Notes: generated by a model from the sequence alone, not told the origin. Shown: positions 31,167-44,563, counted from the first letter of the stretch. The stretch: 64,000 nucleotides of DNA from Adiantum capillus-veneris (GCA_014529385.2 CM043960.1:26361896-26425895); one strand, 5' to 3'. A program made the numbers and translations.

Positions 31167-33559
31167 GGAAGTCTTATGCCCTAAGTACATGATCAATCCA
31201 CAGAGGTAAGCAATCCCAAAGCTTTGCAAAAAGCTTCAAACTTCTCATGAGGCAATGTCTTTATGAATAGATTTGCAAGGTTGTCATGTGTCGGCACATA
31301 AGCCAAGATGATCTCTCCCACTAAGAGTCTTTCCCTGACACACTGATAATTCACCTCAATGTGCTTTGTGCAAGCATGAAAACTTGGGTTCCTCGCAATT
31401 GTTAACGCACTTTGGTTGTCAGTATACATGATGCTGGGAGTGCCTTGTCCAACACCCAAATCAACCATAAGGCATTTGAGCCATACACACTCAATTGTAA
31501 TTGTGAAGACTATTCTATACTCATCTTCACAGATGGAAGTAGCCATGGTAGTTTGCTTCTTGCTCAACCATGATATACATGAAATGTTGACCATGAAACA
31601 AAAACCACTTATGGACACTTGTGTGTCATTACAACTAGCCTTATTTGAGTCTGAAAAGGCATGAAAATCTGGCGGCAACAATCCCTCTGTAGGATTAAAA
31701 AACCCAAGATATAATGTTCCACTCAAGTAGCAAAAGATCCTTTTGATAGCCTACCAATTCTTAGACCCTGGGCTATGCATAGATCTGCTACCTGTGAGAC
31801 TGCAAACAGAATATCTGGCCACGTATTGCATACATAAATAAGGCATCCAATAGAAGTCTATAAAAGAGTGACATTAGTAAGATCTCTAGCATCATGAAGA
31901 CTCAACCTCAAACTTGTTTCCATTGGAGTAGTAATAGGTTTTCACTCCTCAAGTCTAAACTTATATACTAATGTCTCTATGTATCTTACTTGGCACAAAG
32001 AAATACCTGCATCACACTGCTTAAACTATATGCCCAAGTAATGATGCAAAAACCCTAAGTCTTTCATCTTGAACATAGAATTCAAGTTAGCCTTGAATTC
32101 AACAATGTGTGTCCCATCGGACTAGTAATCAGCAAATCATCTACATACATAACAACAATGAGATATACATCAACCTCACATTTGACAAACAAAGTGCTTT
32201 CACTTGGACTATTATGAAGCCTTATTTAACCAAATGAGTAACAGATTTATTATACCAAGCACAAGCAGACGGCTTCAACACATACAAAGTTTTCATGCAT
32301 TTGCACACTTTTGTTTCTTGTCCTTTCTTGACAAAACGACGAGGCTGTATTGCATATACTTCCTCAAGTATATCACGATTCAAGAAAGTAGTAGCAATGT
32401 CTGATTGATGTACATTCCATCCAAAATGAGCTGCCAATGCACATAGAGAACGAATAATAGCAGTACAATAAGTGGGAGAAAAAGTCTCTTTATAGTCAAT
32501 GCCTTTCTATTGTGCATAAGCTTTTGCAACAAGTCTAGCCTCGTAGCGATCAATGTCACCATCTGGCTTACGTTTCAACTTGTAACGCACTTTGTACCAA
32601 TGGCCATTTTGCCAAGAGGAAAATCATATAAAGTCCATGTTTCAATCTATATAAGTGCATCATTTTTTGAATGCATTGTAGCCATCCAAATTTTTGAATT
32701 ATGTGCTTCATCAAAAGAAAGAGGTTCCTCTTCATCAAATAAACTGGAATAGCCAAAGCATAATAATCCGATGCATATGATGCATGGCGAGAACTTGAAT
32801 GAGTACGCCTAGACATAGCTTCATCCAATCTACTGTCACGCAAAGTATGCACTAGCCATTTTGACATACCTCTAGCCTCTTCATTCTCAGCCCTTTCTAC
32901 ATCGAGTAGATCATGTACATATGCATCAATAATAGGCTGATCCGTAACATTTTTAGAAACCCCATAGGCTATACATTTTCCTCATTGGACATACATTCAA
33001 GTTTCCATCATTAAAAAGAGGCAACAATGTGTCATAAATGTCATGTGAGCTTACATTCCTGTCTCTGGTACATGATAACAAAAACTGAACAAAATTTTTC
33101 ACAAATACAACTTCATGTGAAACCAAGATGCATTTTGTTTGCATATGGTATAACCTATGAACTTTGCTTTCAAGACTGTAAACAAAGAAATTACATTGAT
33201 AGCCTTATCATCCAAATTTTTGTGTTGCATTTATTGTGGCACTAAAGCATAAGCTAAGCAACCAAAAATGTGCATGTGATCAATCAATGGCTTCTTATCA
33301 TGCCATGCTTCATAAGGAGTCATATACTATAAGGCTTTGGTACGACACATGTTAAGTACATAAGGAGCACACATGATAGCCTCAAGCCAAAACAAATGTG
33401 GTAAAGCTTGCCTCTTGACCATACATTGTGCCATCTCCATAAGCGACATGTTTTTTCTTTCAACAATACCATTTTGTTGAGGTGTATTCAAAACTCTACA
33501 TTGGTGTTTTATGCCATGACTAGTCCAAAATGCATTAAGTTCATGAGACATATATTCAT

Positions 33560-33583
33560 CCCCCCCCCCCCCCCCCCCCCCCC
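33560..33583. repeat. 24-base poly(C) run within the copia integrase
   Basis: On the minus strand the G run sits just before EYMSHELNAFW, where copia integrases have their second catalytic aspartate followed by glycines. The run has replaced that motif by polyglycine. Confidence 0.8.
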
Positions 33584-34729
33584 GGCGGATCAAAATGGAG
33601 GGTTCCCTTAGTACATTTAGAGACATTTTCAGCCATAACCAAAAATTTCTTGAAACCCATGAACACTTTGGACTTAACTTTACGTAGATACACCCATCTA
33701 TGCCTAGAGTAATCATCAGTGAAAGTCATGAAGTACAAATAGTCACCCAAGGATGAAGTTTTCATAGGCCCACAAACATCACTCTGCACAAGTTGCAACA
33801 TGCATGTATCCCTTATTAAACCATCCTTTGAAAAATTTGAACGCTGCATCTTACCCAAAATACAACCTACACAAAACATTCTTAGAAGGTGATTCAAGAA
33901 GCAGCAAAGAAGGAACCATATGAGATTTTTGCAAATAGAAAACTAGCAAAATTCAGATGCCCAAAACGTGCATGCCAAAGTTTTGCATGTGAAACAGCTT
34001 AAGAATCCATAACTTCATTTTGAAAATTCTACCCACACTTGTCATACAAGGTGAGATTATAGAGCCCACAACACAAAATGCCAGATGCAACAATTTCATC
34101 ACCAAGACTAAGATCATGAACTGTACATCTCTATCATCCACAAATTTGACAACAAGACCAAGTCTTGCAAGTATAGATACAATTGCAAGGCTCTTTTTAA
34201 TTTTTGGTGCATAGAGTGCATCAACAACTATGAAAGAACTCCATTTTGTAGTAGTAAGCACAATCTTTGAAAAGTGCCCTGATTGAATAAGAGGCATTGT
34301 TGCCACAAGTGATCGTATTCTTGTGAGGGACAACCTTGAGAGAGGCAAATGAATCATGATGCAAAGTAATGTACTTTGTAGCACCACTATCAAAGTACCA
34401 AGCATGTAACTATGCCGCAACTAACATGCATGCATCGTGGGCACAAGGATCATAAGTACACTGCACGAAATGCCCACGCTACATCTACAACAACATCACA
34501 ATCTCCATTGATAGAAGATTCAACAATACATGTGCTCGTGGTAGATCCGGTTTCTTCCTTCTTGGCTTCTTTTGCCTTCAACTTACAACATTTTTTTATC
34601 AAGTGATCATTAGCCTTGCAATAATGGCAACGCATCTTCTTCTTTTCTTTTTCACCAAAATTTCCAAACTAGTTACTACCAACAGAAGCACTAGAGCCGA
34701 CGCCCTTCCAAGCAGGTATGGCATTTCCT

Positions 34730-35075
34730 AGGGGAAAACCGTCGGGTTCAAAGGCAATTTAGTGAGGTGAGCGATAAGTTACCTAGAGGAGGCAACTCCA
34801 AAGAGAAGACTGAAGCAAGTCCAGCAGTACCTAGGCCTCTGAATAGAGGTACTTGGTCGCTGTCACGCCCACCAAAATGGGTCTCTCAAGGGAACATTCA
34901 TCGCCCTAAGAGTGTAGATAATTCTGGCCTCCCGAGTCCAGAGGAAACTAGTGACAAAAGCGTCTGCCTTCGGTTTCTCGGGGCATAGTCCTGGTCGTTC
35001 TTCTTGTCCACTTTTACGGTGGATAAGGGGAGCGATCGGGCTTGCCCCGCCCGACTCCGAAAACAAAACAAAAAA
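34730..35075. other. GC-richer insert interrupting copia gag, origin unknown
   Basis: The gag frame reads GGNINVATPHF up to about 35075 and resumes AIPAWKGVGSSASVGSN at about 34728. The intervening ~345 bases are unlike the AT-rich surroundings (blocks such as GGGCTTGCCCCGCCCGACTCC and CTTTTACGGTGGATAAGGGG). A plus-strand frame gives MSDKLPRGGNSKEKTEAS and so on for 73 codons. It resembles organellar DNA in flavour, but no gene was identified and no clear target duplication was found. Confidence 0.5.
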
Positions 35076-35383
35076 TGAGGAGTGGCTACATTGATATTGC
35101 CACCTTTTCTTTGAGCAATAGCAAAAGGTAGTTCAAGTGCACGATGTTTAGCCCCATTCTTTCTTGAAGAAGCCTCATGTAATAGCAATGTGCACAATGC
35201 ATCAAACTTGATATCTTGAGGGTTCCTTGGGTCATAAGTCTCCAAGTTCTAGCAAAAGTTTTGGTAAGATTTTGGCAACAAAGTTAAGAGAAGTCTGCAC
35301 AAGGGAACTAATGAAATAAGTTCACCTACAAAAATGAGTTGCTCATTGACAACACAAATTTTGAAAACAACACAAGGTGTATT

Positions 35384-35540
35384 TGTTAGTGTGGAAATAG
35401 AAAAATAAGTTATCCCTACAGGGATGGGTGTATATACAATGCACGGGGAAGAAAACCTCTTAGTGAGGGAAAAAGTGATTCAGCAATCCTATGTGTGTTC
35501 ACACACATCACTCCTAATATATAGTAAGAATTACTCTTTG
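35384..35540 (-). repeat. Copia LTR remnant, right
   Basis: It starts TGTTAGTGTGGAAATAG and is collinear with 31000-31166. No PBS complementary to initiator tRNA is visible next to it, so the LTR boundary or the adjacent leader is decayed. Confidence 0.55.
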
Positions 35541-36334
35541 ACGTGGACTCTTCCAAGGGATATAGCTGTGATTTTGGTTGCTTTGATGATTGGGGAGAAG
35601 ACTCATTAATTTCTAACATTGGTGAATCGTGTGTTTCTTTCTTAGGTGATTTCCTGAGAAACTTCTTGTGTGATTTTGTACGATAATTATTGCAGGACAT
35701 CTTTGCACTCTTTTCTATATTTTAAGGGTGACTTCCATAGCTTCTTGGGTGACTTGATGCCTCTCCTTCTTTGTCAATTGAGGCTTCTTTTGCTTAAACT
35801 TTGTTGGTGAATGATATGGTAGGTCCTCGCCTTGGATTTTGATTGGACTCTTCTATGTTTTCTTTCCCTTTCTCTTTCCTTCGGCTTCCTATTATTCCAA
35901 TTTTCTTGCCTTAGGAATCTTTAGATATTGGTTTCCCTTAGATTTCTTTGAAGGTGGCAAAGGAGAATCAAGACAATGTTGGGACAAAACCAAATTGCCT
36001 TATCTCGATTTCTCTGATCAGGATATTCATGCAACTACAAAAATAAAAATATGAGTACAACACAAATGAAAAATATCAAATTTTTCTAAGAAAAAAATTC
36101 AAATAATGAACTTAATTGCAAACATATACTGAGTGTACACATTCTAAATTTAGATTCCATAAGTTTCCAAGCATTGACAACACCATCCACAAGAAATAGA
36201 ATCAGGTTGCAAAGGTATAGTTTGATTGAAATATTAAAATTATAATCAATATACTTCTTACTCAAGAAGGCCACAATGAGTTTGGCAGCAGTACACTGAG
36301 AAACAAGGGATTTTCAAAAGGTCTTGAAAATTAT

Positions 36335-36377
<43 letters not shown>

Positions 36378-38190
36378 ATATGAAGCAAAAGAAAAATTAC
36401 ATTTTCAACTATCCATGGATTCTTGGTAGTGTATTCATCATAAATATTGTATATCTCTCCAAGAGGTTGAAGATGATGAAACTCCAATGTCCACTAAATA
36501 AACCAAGACAGATACATATATTGCTCAAACAAATGCAAGCATCTTTAAGAGGATTATTCTACTTTTCAACAAAGAAAGGGTGGATTATGCTACAATATAA
36601 CATTTCAAATTCTTTGAAAAATCTTTGAAGATTCCACTACTTTTTGGAAAGGAGTTTTGTGACCAATGGATCAAGCATAATTAATTCCTTGGAAAACCCC
36701 CCTCGGATCGGTCTCTCACCAAATTTTTGAGAGACATAAAATCAAGCATCCATTAGAAAACATACAATTAACAGTTCATTAAGTAGTCATAACACTTACT
36801 TCAATGGCACAAAAGAGAATCGTGCCAAAAATCTCCAAATTGACATCAATGAACATAGTTCCATCTTCAAGCAAGATAATAAGAGATTTGCCACTTTTTT
36901 CATGGCATAGAGATATGCACTATGATTTGCCATGTAACTTTCTCAAAACTCTATTAAAAGCATTAAGTACTTTAATTTGATCATAAAGGATGTTATCTTT
37001 TGAAATTTTCTCTCTTTTTCTCTTTCACTTTTCTACCTATAATTCCATGGCTTTTCTTGTTGGGTAGAGGTGAGAGACATCCTATATGACCACACTTGAC
37101 TTTGACTTCTTAGCAGGGGTAATGTATAGTATCTGGTAGGTCTTCACATATTTGCTTGGAATGGATCCAAAAATTTATCAAATTTGTATCTAAGCTTACT
37201 AATCATAAGAGCTACCCGATGTGCAAAATACAAGCAATGTAACTATCATTCATGGAGTCAATCAAAAGATCCTCCTATATACAAAGCAAAGCGTGGGATT
37301 GAGACTTAACTAATTCATACTAAGATTTCTTCATCACTTTGCATAGCGTGTGAGTAACAACTTCATAAATGGCAATCTTGGAATTAGAAGACATGTGACA
37401 AAATATAGCTAGTTTCTTTAACCGTAGTGGGAATATACTACCAAGAGATAGTGTTTCACCGAGGAAATTCCGCATGAGCAAAAATGAAGTGCTTCGTTGG
37501 AGTCTATAACAAGAAACAAGATAACCACTTAGCTTGGAATGCAAAATAACTTGAAAGAGAGAAAGATTAAGACTGACAACATTTGAGGACCGGATTTACT
37601 TGGAGCCGGTTCCCCCTCCAAAGGAACTTTGTATTATAATTAATAACTTCTCCCATTGAGAGAGACCTGTTTACAATACCAATCCCAAGACCTCAAACAC
37701 ATTCAAAGGTGGACAGAGCTAGCGAGGAGTGGGGAAAGAGAAAAAGAAGAAGAAGTTTTCTTACAAGGAAGAAGTATTCTTCTCACATTAGTTCACTCAT
37801 AAAGCATAGCATAGCATAGCATAGCATAGCATAGCATAGCATAGTAATGGAGATTGAGAAGAAGATGAGCATGCTTGTAAGCTTGACACTTGCTTGGCTT
37901 TGCATTCCATGGTCAAGTGTTGTTGGTGTAGGCTTCTCCACTTCTCTTAGTCTTGAGAAGGAGTCTTCACATTGTGTGAATGAACTTCATTGAGGTGCAA
38001 GAGAGAAAGAAACCCATAGACCCCCCCTTCTTAAACATTCTTGAAGCCAATATTTGGTCCTTGTTGTGGGCTAGCCAATGAATGGATCACTTCATATCAA
38101 GCAAGAGGGTTAGCATTGTGACAAGTGTCCTTCATTCCCTCTTTGAGAAAGATTTTAATTCTTCAATTAAATAAAGCTAAATTATTATTG
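35541..38190. other. Noncoding stretch
   Basis: Contains an (AT)n tract at about 36330-36381 and eight copies of CATAG at 37805-37844. Small ORFs, such as those at 36380 and 37320-37544, show no family motif. It may include decayed element DNA next to the copia remnant. Confidence 0.45.
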
Positions 38191-38197
38191 ATTCTCT

Positions 38198-38395
38198 CCA
38201 ATGAGATTTAAGCATGCTCATGCCAGATGCTCAACTCTTATTGGTTTCGCTAGTAGGCTACCCAATCGGATCAAAGCTTTCTCATGGGGAGCGCAATTCT
38301 TATTGGTTGTCTTAGTGGGATATCCAATGAGATTCAAGCTTGTTCAAGGAATGCTTACTTTCTTATTGGTTCTTCAAGATGGATATCCAATAGGA
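38198..38395. repeat. Tandem repeat of about 62 bp carrying CCAAT boxes
   Basis: CCAAT occurs at about 38199, 38261, 38323 and 38386 (period 62-63). An inverted ATTGG within CTTATTGGTT occurs in three of the units (about 38240, 38302, 38365). The unit also contains GATYWAAGC. No gene was found downstream. Confidence 0.75.
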
Positions 38396-38470
38396 TTTAG
38401 GCTTCCTTGGGGGAAACATAGCTAGGTGCTTGACATGTGTCCTCTATGCCTTAAGTGAAAGAGGTGAGTT

Positions 38471-38598
<128 letters not shown>

Positions 38599-39120
38599 CT
38601 CTATCTATCCTCTCCCTAGAAGAAGGGCTCACCCCATGCAAGTAGGAGCACCGCTTGGCCCGCTTGGGACTCAAAGCAACCTTAGTAACCATTATCAAAT
38701 TCTTTAAAATACCAAGAGTTGGTATTAGTCTTTCCCATTGATCCTAGGCCCAATGGAATTTAGCACCATCCTTTGGAGGCTTAATGAAGCTTACCCTAAG
38801 TCCATTTAAAGATCCATTGGGTTCACATCTCTCTTTGATAGACTATCTCTCCTCTTGGTCCCCTATTGAGATAAGTCCAGTAACACATATTAATATTCTA
38901 ACTCTTTCTCCACAGGATTGAAATGTGTGAATTCTTCTATAGGCTAAAAGGCTCAATTTAATTCTACTAAAAATACATGGAGTACATGCTATAAAAGCAA
39001 CATAAGCTAAAAGATAAGGCATCCTTGGGTGAGATTTTCTCTTTATAGGGTTGATAGTCATGAGGTTCTTGGGCTTTCCATGCCCTTGAACTTTTGATTC
39101 TTCTTTTAAAATAATAAAAT

Positions 39121-39486
39121 GAAGGAAATTTTGCTTATTCCTTCATCAAAGCCAGAGGCAGTGAAGATTGTAGAGTCACCCACGATGTGAATACCAGGGC
39201 CAGGGCTGAAGAAGAAAATCAGTGTGCAGAGGAGCTAAATAAAATGAAAGAGAAGGAAAAGGCAGCACACGCTATAGAAGAAGAGGTTAACAACTACCAC
39301 ATTGTAACACATGCAATCCATGTCAACAACAACAACAACATTTCATCTATGGAGGAAGGATTAATAGTAGATATACAGCTAGAAGATGGTATAAGAAGAC
39401 TTGCATTAGATTCTACAGACATCAATATATTGCGGGATCCAGATGCTCAAATCAAAGATTCAATTGTATATATCTTCCTGAAGTAA
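39121..39486 (+). pseudogene. Unidentified charged ORF fragment
   Basis: One frame is open from about 39121 (FIKARGSEDCRVTHDVNTRA) through RAEEENQCAEELNKMKEKEK to a second, acidic part (GLIVDIQLEDGIRRLALDST) and a stop at 39484-39486. There is no in-frame ATG near the start; an ATG at 39119 opens a different short frame (MKEILLIPSSKPEAVKIVES), suggesting a frameshift. The TRARAEEE block followed by a charged helix recalls the linker between Gag and protease of some gypsy elements, but this is weak. Confidence 0.3.
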
Positions 39487-39721
39487 GATGCTTTCACCAG
39501 CTCTAGCATATTTTTATTCAGCCTTGAGGCTAGAGGCTAACAACAACAAATTGTCATGTAGTTTGATAAAAAGCTAGCTACCTCCAGAATGCCATGCAAA
39601 AATATATATATTGGATTCCCAGATTTCTCCCTTTCTCAGAATGAAAAATACCCCTATCGACACATTCGAGAAGTGGATTGCTCAAGAACTTTTAATCCTT
39701 CATTTTGTCCTTGAACTTTTG

Positions 39722-39723
<2 letters not shown>

Positions 39724-39801
<78 letters not shown>

Positions 39802-39982
39802 AGGTGCTACAATAAGCCTACCAACAAATATTGTGCAACCAATTAAGTGTGAAAGTGACCTCTCAATCAAAATTATACGGTGCAATAAATGCCCACTAGT
39901 TAGTTTTAGCCGTTTGACACATGTAAAGCATGTAGTTATTATCCCTGCATGTCGACAACGGTACTATGAATGATTTGTTTAT

Positions 39983-40028
<46 letters not shown>

Positions 40029-40133
40029 GGGGGGTTCTACACATTTCACTAGGTTGAGAGAGAGATTTCACTTAGGTAGATTTCAAAATTTGTAATTGGA
40101 ATTACATTAGAACTCGTACACACACACACACAC

Positions 40134-40181
<48 letters not shown>
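39724..40181. repeat. Cluster of dinucleotide microsatellites
   Basis: (CT)n 39724-39800, (GA)n about 39987-40024, (CA)n about 40117-40134 and (GA)n about 40138-40181. A further (GA)n is at about 40284-40308. Confidence 0.95.
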
Positions 40182-40185
<4 letters not shown>

Positions 40186-40634
40186 GTACGCAAAAATAGC
40201 ATCTTGAAGGTCGCCATGCCAAACCCAAGAAAGGGTAACCCCTACGATTGTTCTTTTCTTATAGGCACAATTTAATGTACATTGAGAGAGAGAGAGAGAG
40301 AGAGAGACGATAATTTTACTTGACTTATGGCATACAAACGGGTCATTTTGTAAGCCAATTGTCATCCGCACGCCATAGAGCACTAAATTGTTATGTTGAG
40401 TGATAGGCAGTCAAATAAGACTGACATAGAGTGAGAGAGAAGCCCCTCCCTCTATTTGTTATCCTATGGCACGCATATACATAGTATTGGTCTGTTGATT
40501 GTTCTTCGCGTGTCATGGAGCATATAAGGGGTAGCAAAATAGGGAGAGAGAGGAGAGAGAGGAATTGGAACTCAAATAAAATGAGCTGCTCTAAGTAGCC
40601 TCTGTAAAAAAAAACTAACCCAAATGAGACCAAT

Positions 40635-40764
<130 letters not shown>

Positions 40765-40848
40765 TAAATGCTGGTGTGTCACAATACTTACCTTTTTTTT
40801 CTTGTATTTTGTTTTTCTTAGGATTAAGATTTCACAAAATGAAGAGGT

Positions 40849-41393
40849 AGAGGGTGGATCTAGAAATTGTCTTAGGTGAACAGGAAGCAGAAGAGAGACC
40901 ACCTAAGTTGCTGAGAGGCTCTTTAAAGAGAGATGTGGACTTTGCTCTGGCTACAGATACATTTCTTGGAGATGTTGTTGTGGGGACAGAGGAACCCCCC
41001 AATGACTCAGAAGCTTCAGAACAGGAAGGAGTGCTTTTTTATTTTGCAGTATCTGTAGGAGCTGCTGAAATATTCAACAAGGTCTCTTCTATCTTCAATG
41101 CCCCATTCATTTTGGATGACCTTATAGCTCAGCACAACAATTTCCTCAACTCTAAAAGAGACAAGTTAGAGCTTGAGGTCCACAGGTGCAGGGTGGTTCT
41201 TGCTGACATGGTGGTGGTGCACTTAAAAGATTGTGATTCCACAAGACGGTCATACAAGAAGTACCATCAGCTACCTATTATCTATAGACCCTCACGGTGT
41301 CCTATGCACGAACAAGATTGCAAGCTAATTAAAGAATCCTTTGGGTTCCTTCTATTCTTAAATTCTCTATTTGCTAGTCTATTGAGGGGATGA
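40849..41393 (+). CDS. Unrecognised ORF or exon, about 180 residues
   Basis: The frame opens just after an in-frame TAG whose AG (40847-40848) could be a splice acceptor. It has no ATG near the start, which argues for an exon. It reads VDLEIVLGEQEAEERPPKLL, then an acidic region (TEEPPNDSEASEQEG), a helical part (FILDDLIAQHNNFLNSKRDK) and LADMVVVHLKDCDSTRRSYK, ending at TGA 41391-41393. Composition is coding-like, with no stops across 180 codons in an AT-rich region. No domain was recognised; a transposon-derived protein is possible. Confidence 0.35.
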
Positions 41394-43200
41394 TAAAAAT
41401 GTGAGCTTTCGATTTAGAGTTTTTTGTTAGAAATTTAGAGCTATTTTGATTGCGAGCTTCATTTTACTTTTTTTACCTGTTGAAAGTACTTTTATTCCAT
41501 AAAAACAACTTTTGATTTTAAGATTCCATTCACGTTTTTACGCGTGTAAGATATTAATTTCCAATAACATTAATTGATGTAGCTACATGTTTATTTGTTT
41601 CTGTTTACAAAATTTTGATAGAGAGACATACAAATTTTATCCAAGAAAATTGAACCATGTCATACTACAAGTGACGGTTTGATCTCGTAAGAGACAATTA
41701 CAGTCTGTTTGATCTCAATGTCTATAGATAAACTTACGTTTGTGTTACAACAAGAAGCTCATTGGATAATTTAAAGACACAAAATTGAGTGGAATTCTGA
41801 AGGTTTTACTCTTCAAACATAAGTAGAATTTTTAAATTTTCAATACCTTGAGCTCTAAACTTTCTTTAATCACTCAACATACAGTTGTAAAAAGATTCAT
41901 TCACTCAATATTTGCAGTATTCACATTGAGGGGAATTTATTGCCCATTTTTATTAGTGATGAAGATTGAGCCATGATGCAAAGGCCATACCCATTAGCTA
42001 GTGATGAAGATTGAGCCATGATGTAAAGACCATACCTATTAGCTAGGTATATTTTGAGAATAAGCATGCCAGAGCTCCTAAAAGTGATATTAGAAGTCAC
42101 TATAGGACTAAAGACCATCTCATATCTGAGAGATTTTTTAGAATTGGATAGCGATGGGTTTTCACTAGCTAGTTAGAGGTAAATCTAGGACCGATCAAGA
42201 AATATGGGGACCAACTAATTAAGGGTCAATACACGAGTAAAGGGAATTCTACTAATTGAGAGGTTGTGGGGATTGAATGGGGATGGGATTTTAATGTTGA
42301 GCTAGAAGCAACCCCTATGAATAAATAGGGATGGACTTTTAATGTTTAGCTAAAAGCAACCCATATAAATGGCTACTATGAGAGTAAAGGGCCAATACAA
42401 AAATAAAGAGTATTCTAGTAATTGAGAGGTTGTTGGGATTGAATAGGGATGGGCTTTCAATGTTTAGTTAGAAGAAACCCCAATGAATGGCTATGAGAGT
42501 AAGGGACCAACTTATAGGACCAAAGTTTTAGAACTTCTAAGGCCTTGCATAGTTGTATAAGGCCTTGGGTAATTGCATGTAAGATAAATGTAATGGTGCA
42601 CGTGTGACAATGCATGGGGCACAATTATCTCAAAAATAACAAACATTGAAAGACCATAGCTAAAGGGGTGGGGTGCTAGCCTCGAGGAAAAGTACAAGGC
42701 AATGGGCCAAAGTGTGTGTGATTGCTAAGGAGGGTAACAGGAATCGTTACGGTAAAACAAATCCTCAAAACATCACTTCGTTAACATTAGACACATTCTC
42801 TAAACATTAATTTGTAAATTTTAAATAAACCCTCTATTGGTAGTTCGTAAGAAGAACCCTACTTATTTATAAAACTACTCATAGATTCATACAATACTAT
42901 AGGAAGTCACTTCACCTTCGATCTTACTTAGTTATATTTAAGTGGCATTCAATGATATCACAAAGGTTGCAAAATGGTATTAATTATGTGTTTTTTTGGC
43001 AATCTGATGCTTCACATCCACTAGATTTTTTGGGATTCCACCCACACACCCCCATGTCACACAAGTTGAAACATAGCAAGCATGCTTAAAGCCACTCTGT
43101 TTTACTGCCTAGTACACATCGTTGTCCCTATGTCACACTATTTGAAGCATAGGAGGCATGCTTAAAGCCCCTCTCTTTTACTACTAGGCCAACCCCCCTT
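41394..43200. other. Noncoding stretch with short local duplications
   Basis: A 43-bp tandem copy (GTGATGAAGATTGAGCCATG) occurs at about 41955 and 42001. Imperfect repeats of GGGATGG.TTTTAATGTT.AGCTA lie at about 42280-42510, and a ~75-bp duplicate (GCATGCTTAAAGCC) at about 43080 and 43158. No gene seen. Confidence 0.5.
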
Positions 43201-43270
43201 GGACCTTGGCTAGGTATCAATTAACACTAGCACTCTCAAGTGTTTTTTTTTACCAGAAGCCTATGCTACT

Positions 43271-43274
<4 letters not shown>

Positions 43275-43345
<71 letters not shown>
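43275..43345. repeat. (CT)n(CA)n compound microsatellite
   Basis: CT from about 43275 then CA to about 43345. Confidence 0.95.
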
Positions 43346-43348
<3 letters not shown>

Positions 43349-43614
43349 GCGCACAAAGGTTATACACAATATTGTTATGATCATAGTTTTAGGTTTCCTT
43401 GCAATTAGTAATGCATGCGCGTGTGTGTGTGCGCATGTGCGTGTACTTCATGCACACACACATACACACACACAAAAATCCACGTGACGATAGGACAATG
43501 ATGATGGTAGAGAAAGAAATAGACTATAGGCAAGGGGAATCTTGCCCGAGAAGCATCCGTAGTGAAGAGGGAAACAACGGGTCTTGGTCACGTTGGTGAG
43601 GTGGTGAGCACACA

Positions 43615-43617
<3 letters not shown>

Positions 43618-43664
<47 letters not shown>
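43618..43664. repeat. (CT)n microsatellite
   Basis: Uninterrupted CT dinucleotides. Confidence 0.95.
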
Positions 43665-43666
<2 letters not shown>

Positions 43667-43821
43667 ATATGAGGCTTTTGCGTTCATATTCATGTGCTTC
43701 TTTGAATTATGTTGCCATCTAACCTAGATTATGTTTGTTTTGTGTGCTCGCCTGCATGGCAAGGTATTGCTTCCATGATCGACAACGGCAGCGTGTCTTT
43801 TAACGGTAACATTGTCGTCTG

Positions 43822-43823
<2 letters not shown>

Positions 43824-43883
<60 letters not shown>
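43824..43883. repeat. (CT)n microsatellite adjoining SINE copy 2
   Basis: About 60 bases of CT running directly into the SINE start. Confidence 0.95.
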
Positions 43884-43887
<4 letters not shown>

Positions 43888-44025
43888 GGTATAACCATTT
43901 TTATCACCCAAGTGTGGTACATTGGCTATGCCATTTCCCTCTTGAATAACATGTCTTGAGTTCAACTCCTCGTCCGATAGATCTTTAAGGTCTCTTGGGA
44001 TAGTTTCTTACGACGTTAAAAATAT
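43883..44025 (+). repeat. tRNA-derived SINE, copy 2
   Basis: A-box-like TGGTATAACCA at 43887-43897 and B box GTTCAACTC at 43960-43968; tail GTTAAAAATAT. It has a one-base spacing difference from the other two copies. Confidence 0.65.
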
Positions 44026-44036
44026 CTTCTTCTCGG

Positions 44037-44286
<250 letters not shown>

Positions 44287-44485
44287 GCAAAACGATGCTC
44301 TCTCTCCCTCTCTCTCTCTCGTTGATTTCAATGCATAGTTGATGACGATATTGTTGCATGCGCTAAAGTGCTCTTAATGAGTCCTAGAAGAGCGCCAATG
44401 ATTTTCTCTTAATGAAGCCCCAGCCTTCACAGATAGCGCGACTCTCATTCGCTTGCCCTTCAGGCTTCCATAGGAGGGAGGACAG

Positions 44486-44490
<5 letters not shown>

Positions 44491-44560
<70 letters not shown>
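44491..44560. repeat. (CT)n microsatellite, 70 bases
   Basis: Uninterrupted CT dinucleotides. Confidence 0.95.

Positions 44561-44563
<3 letters not shown>

Larger units (their letters stand above)
31193..35245 (-). pseudogene. Ty1/copia Gag-Pol remnant
   Basis: Read on the minus strand. Gag: FDALCTLLLHEASSRK at about 35190, broken by an insert, then the CCHC knuckle CHYCKANDHLIKKC (C-x2-C-x4-H-x4-C, near 34625). Protease-region remnants: 34420-33953. Integrase: VGCILGKMQR, TFTDDYSRHRWVYL, then SHGIKHQCRVLNTPQQNGIV ending with the catalytic E of VERKN (about 33460). Reverse transcriptase: WNVHQSDIATTFLN, KTLYVLKPSACAWY and an intact MYVDDLLITS near 32128. RNase H: CISWLSKKQTTMATS, TDNQSAL, HIEVNYQCVRE (31726-31193). 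This is the copia order INT-RT-RH. Many stops and frameshifts are present, and a 24-base G run (minus strand) destroys the second integrase aspartate region. Confidence 0.88.

Noticed and set aside
34767-34988. 73-codon ORF in the GC-rich insert as a real gene
   Set aside because: Short, no recognised domain, and the insert's origin is unknown; kept only as a description.
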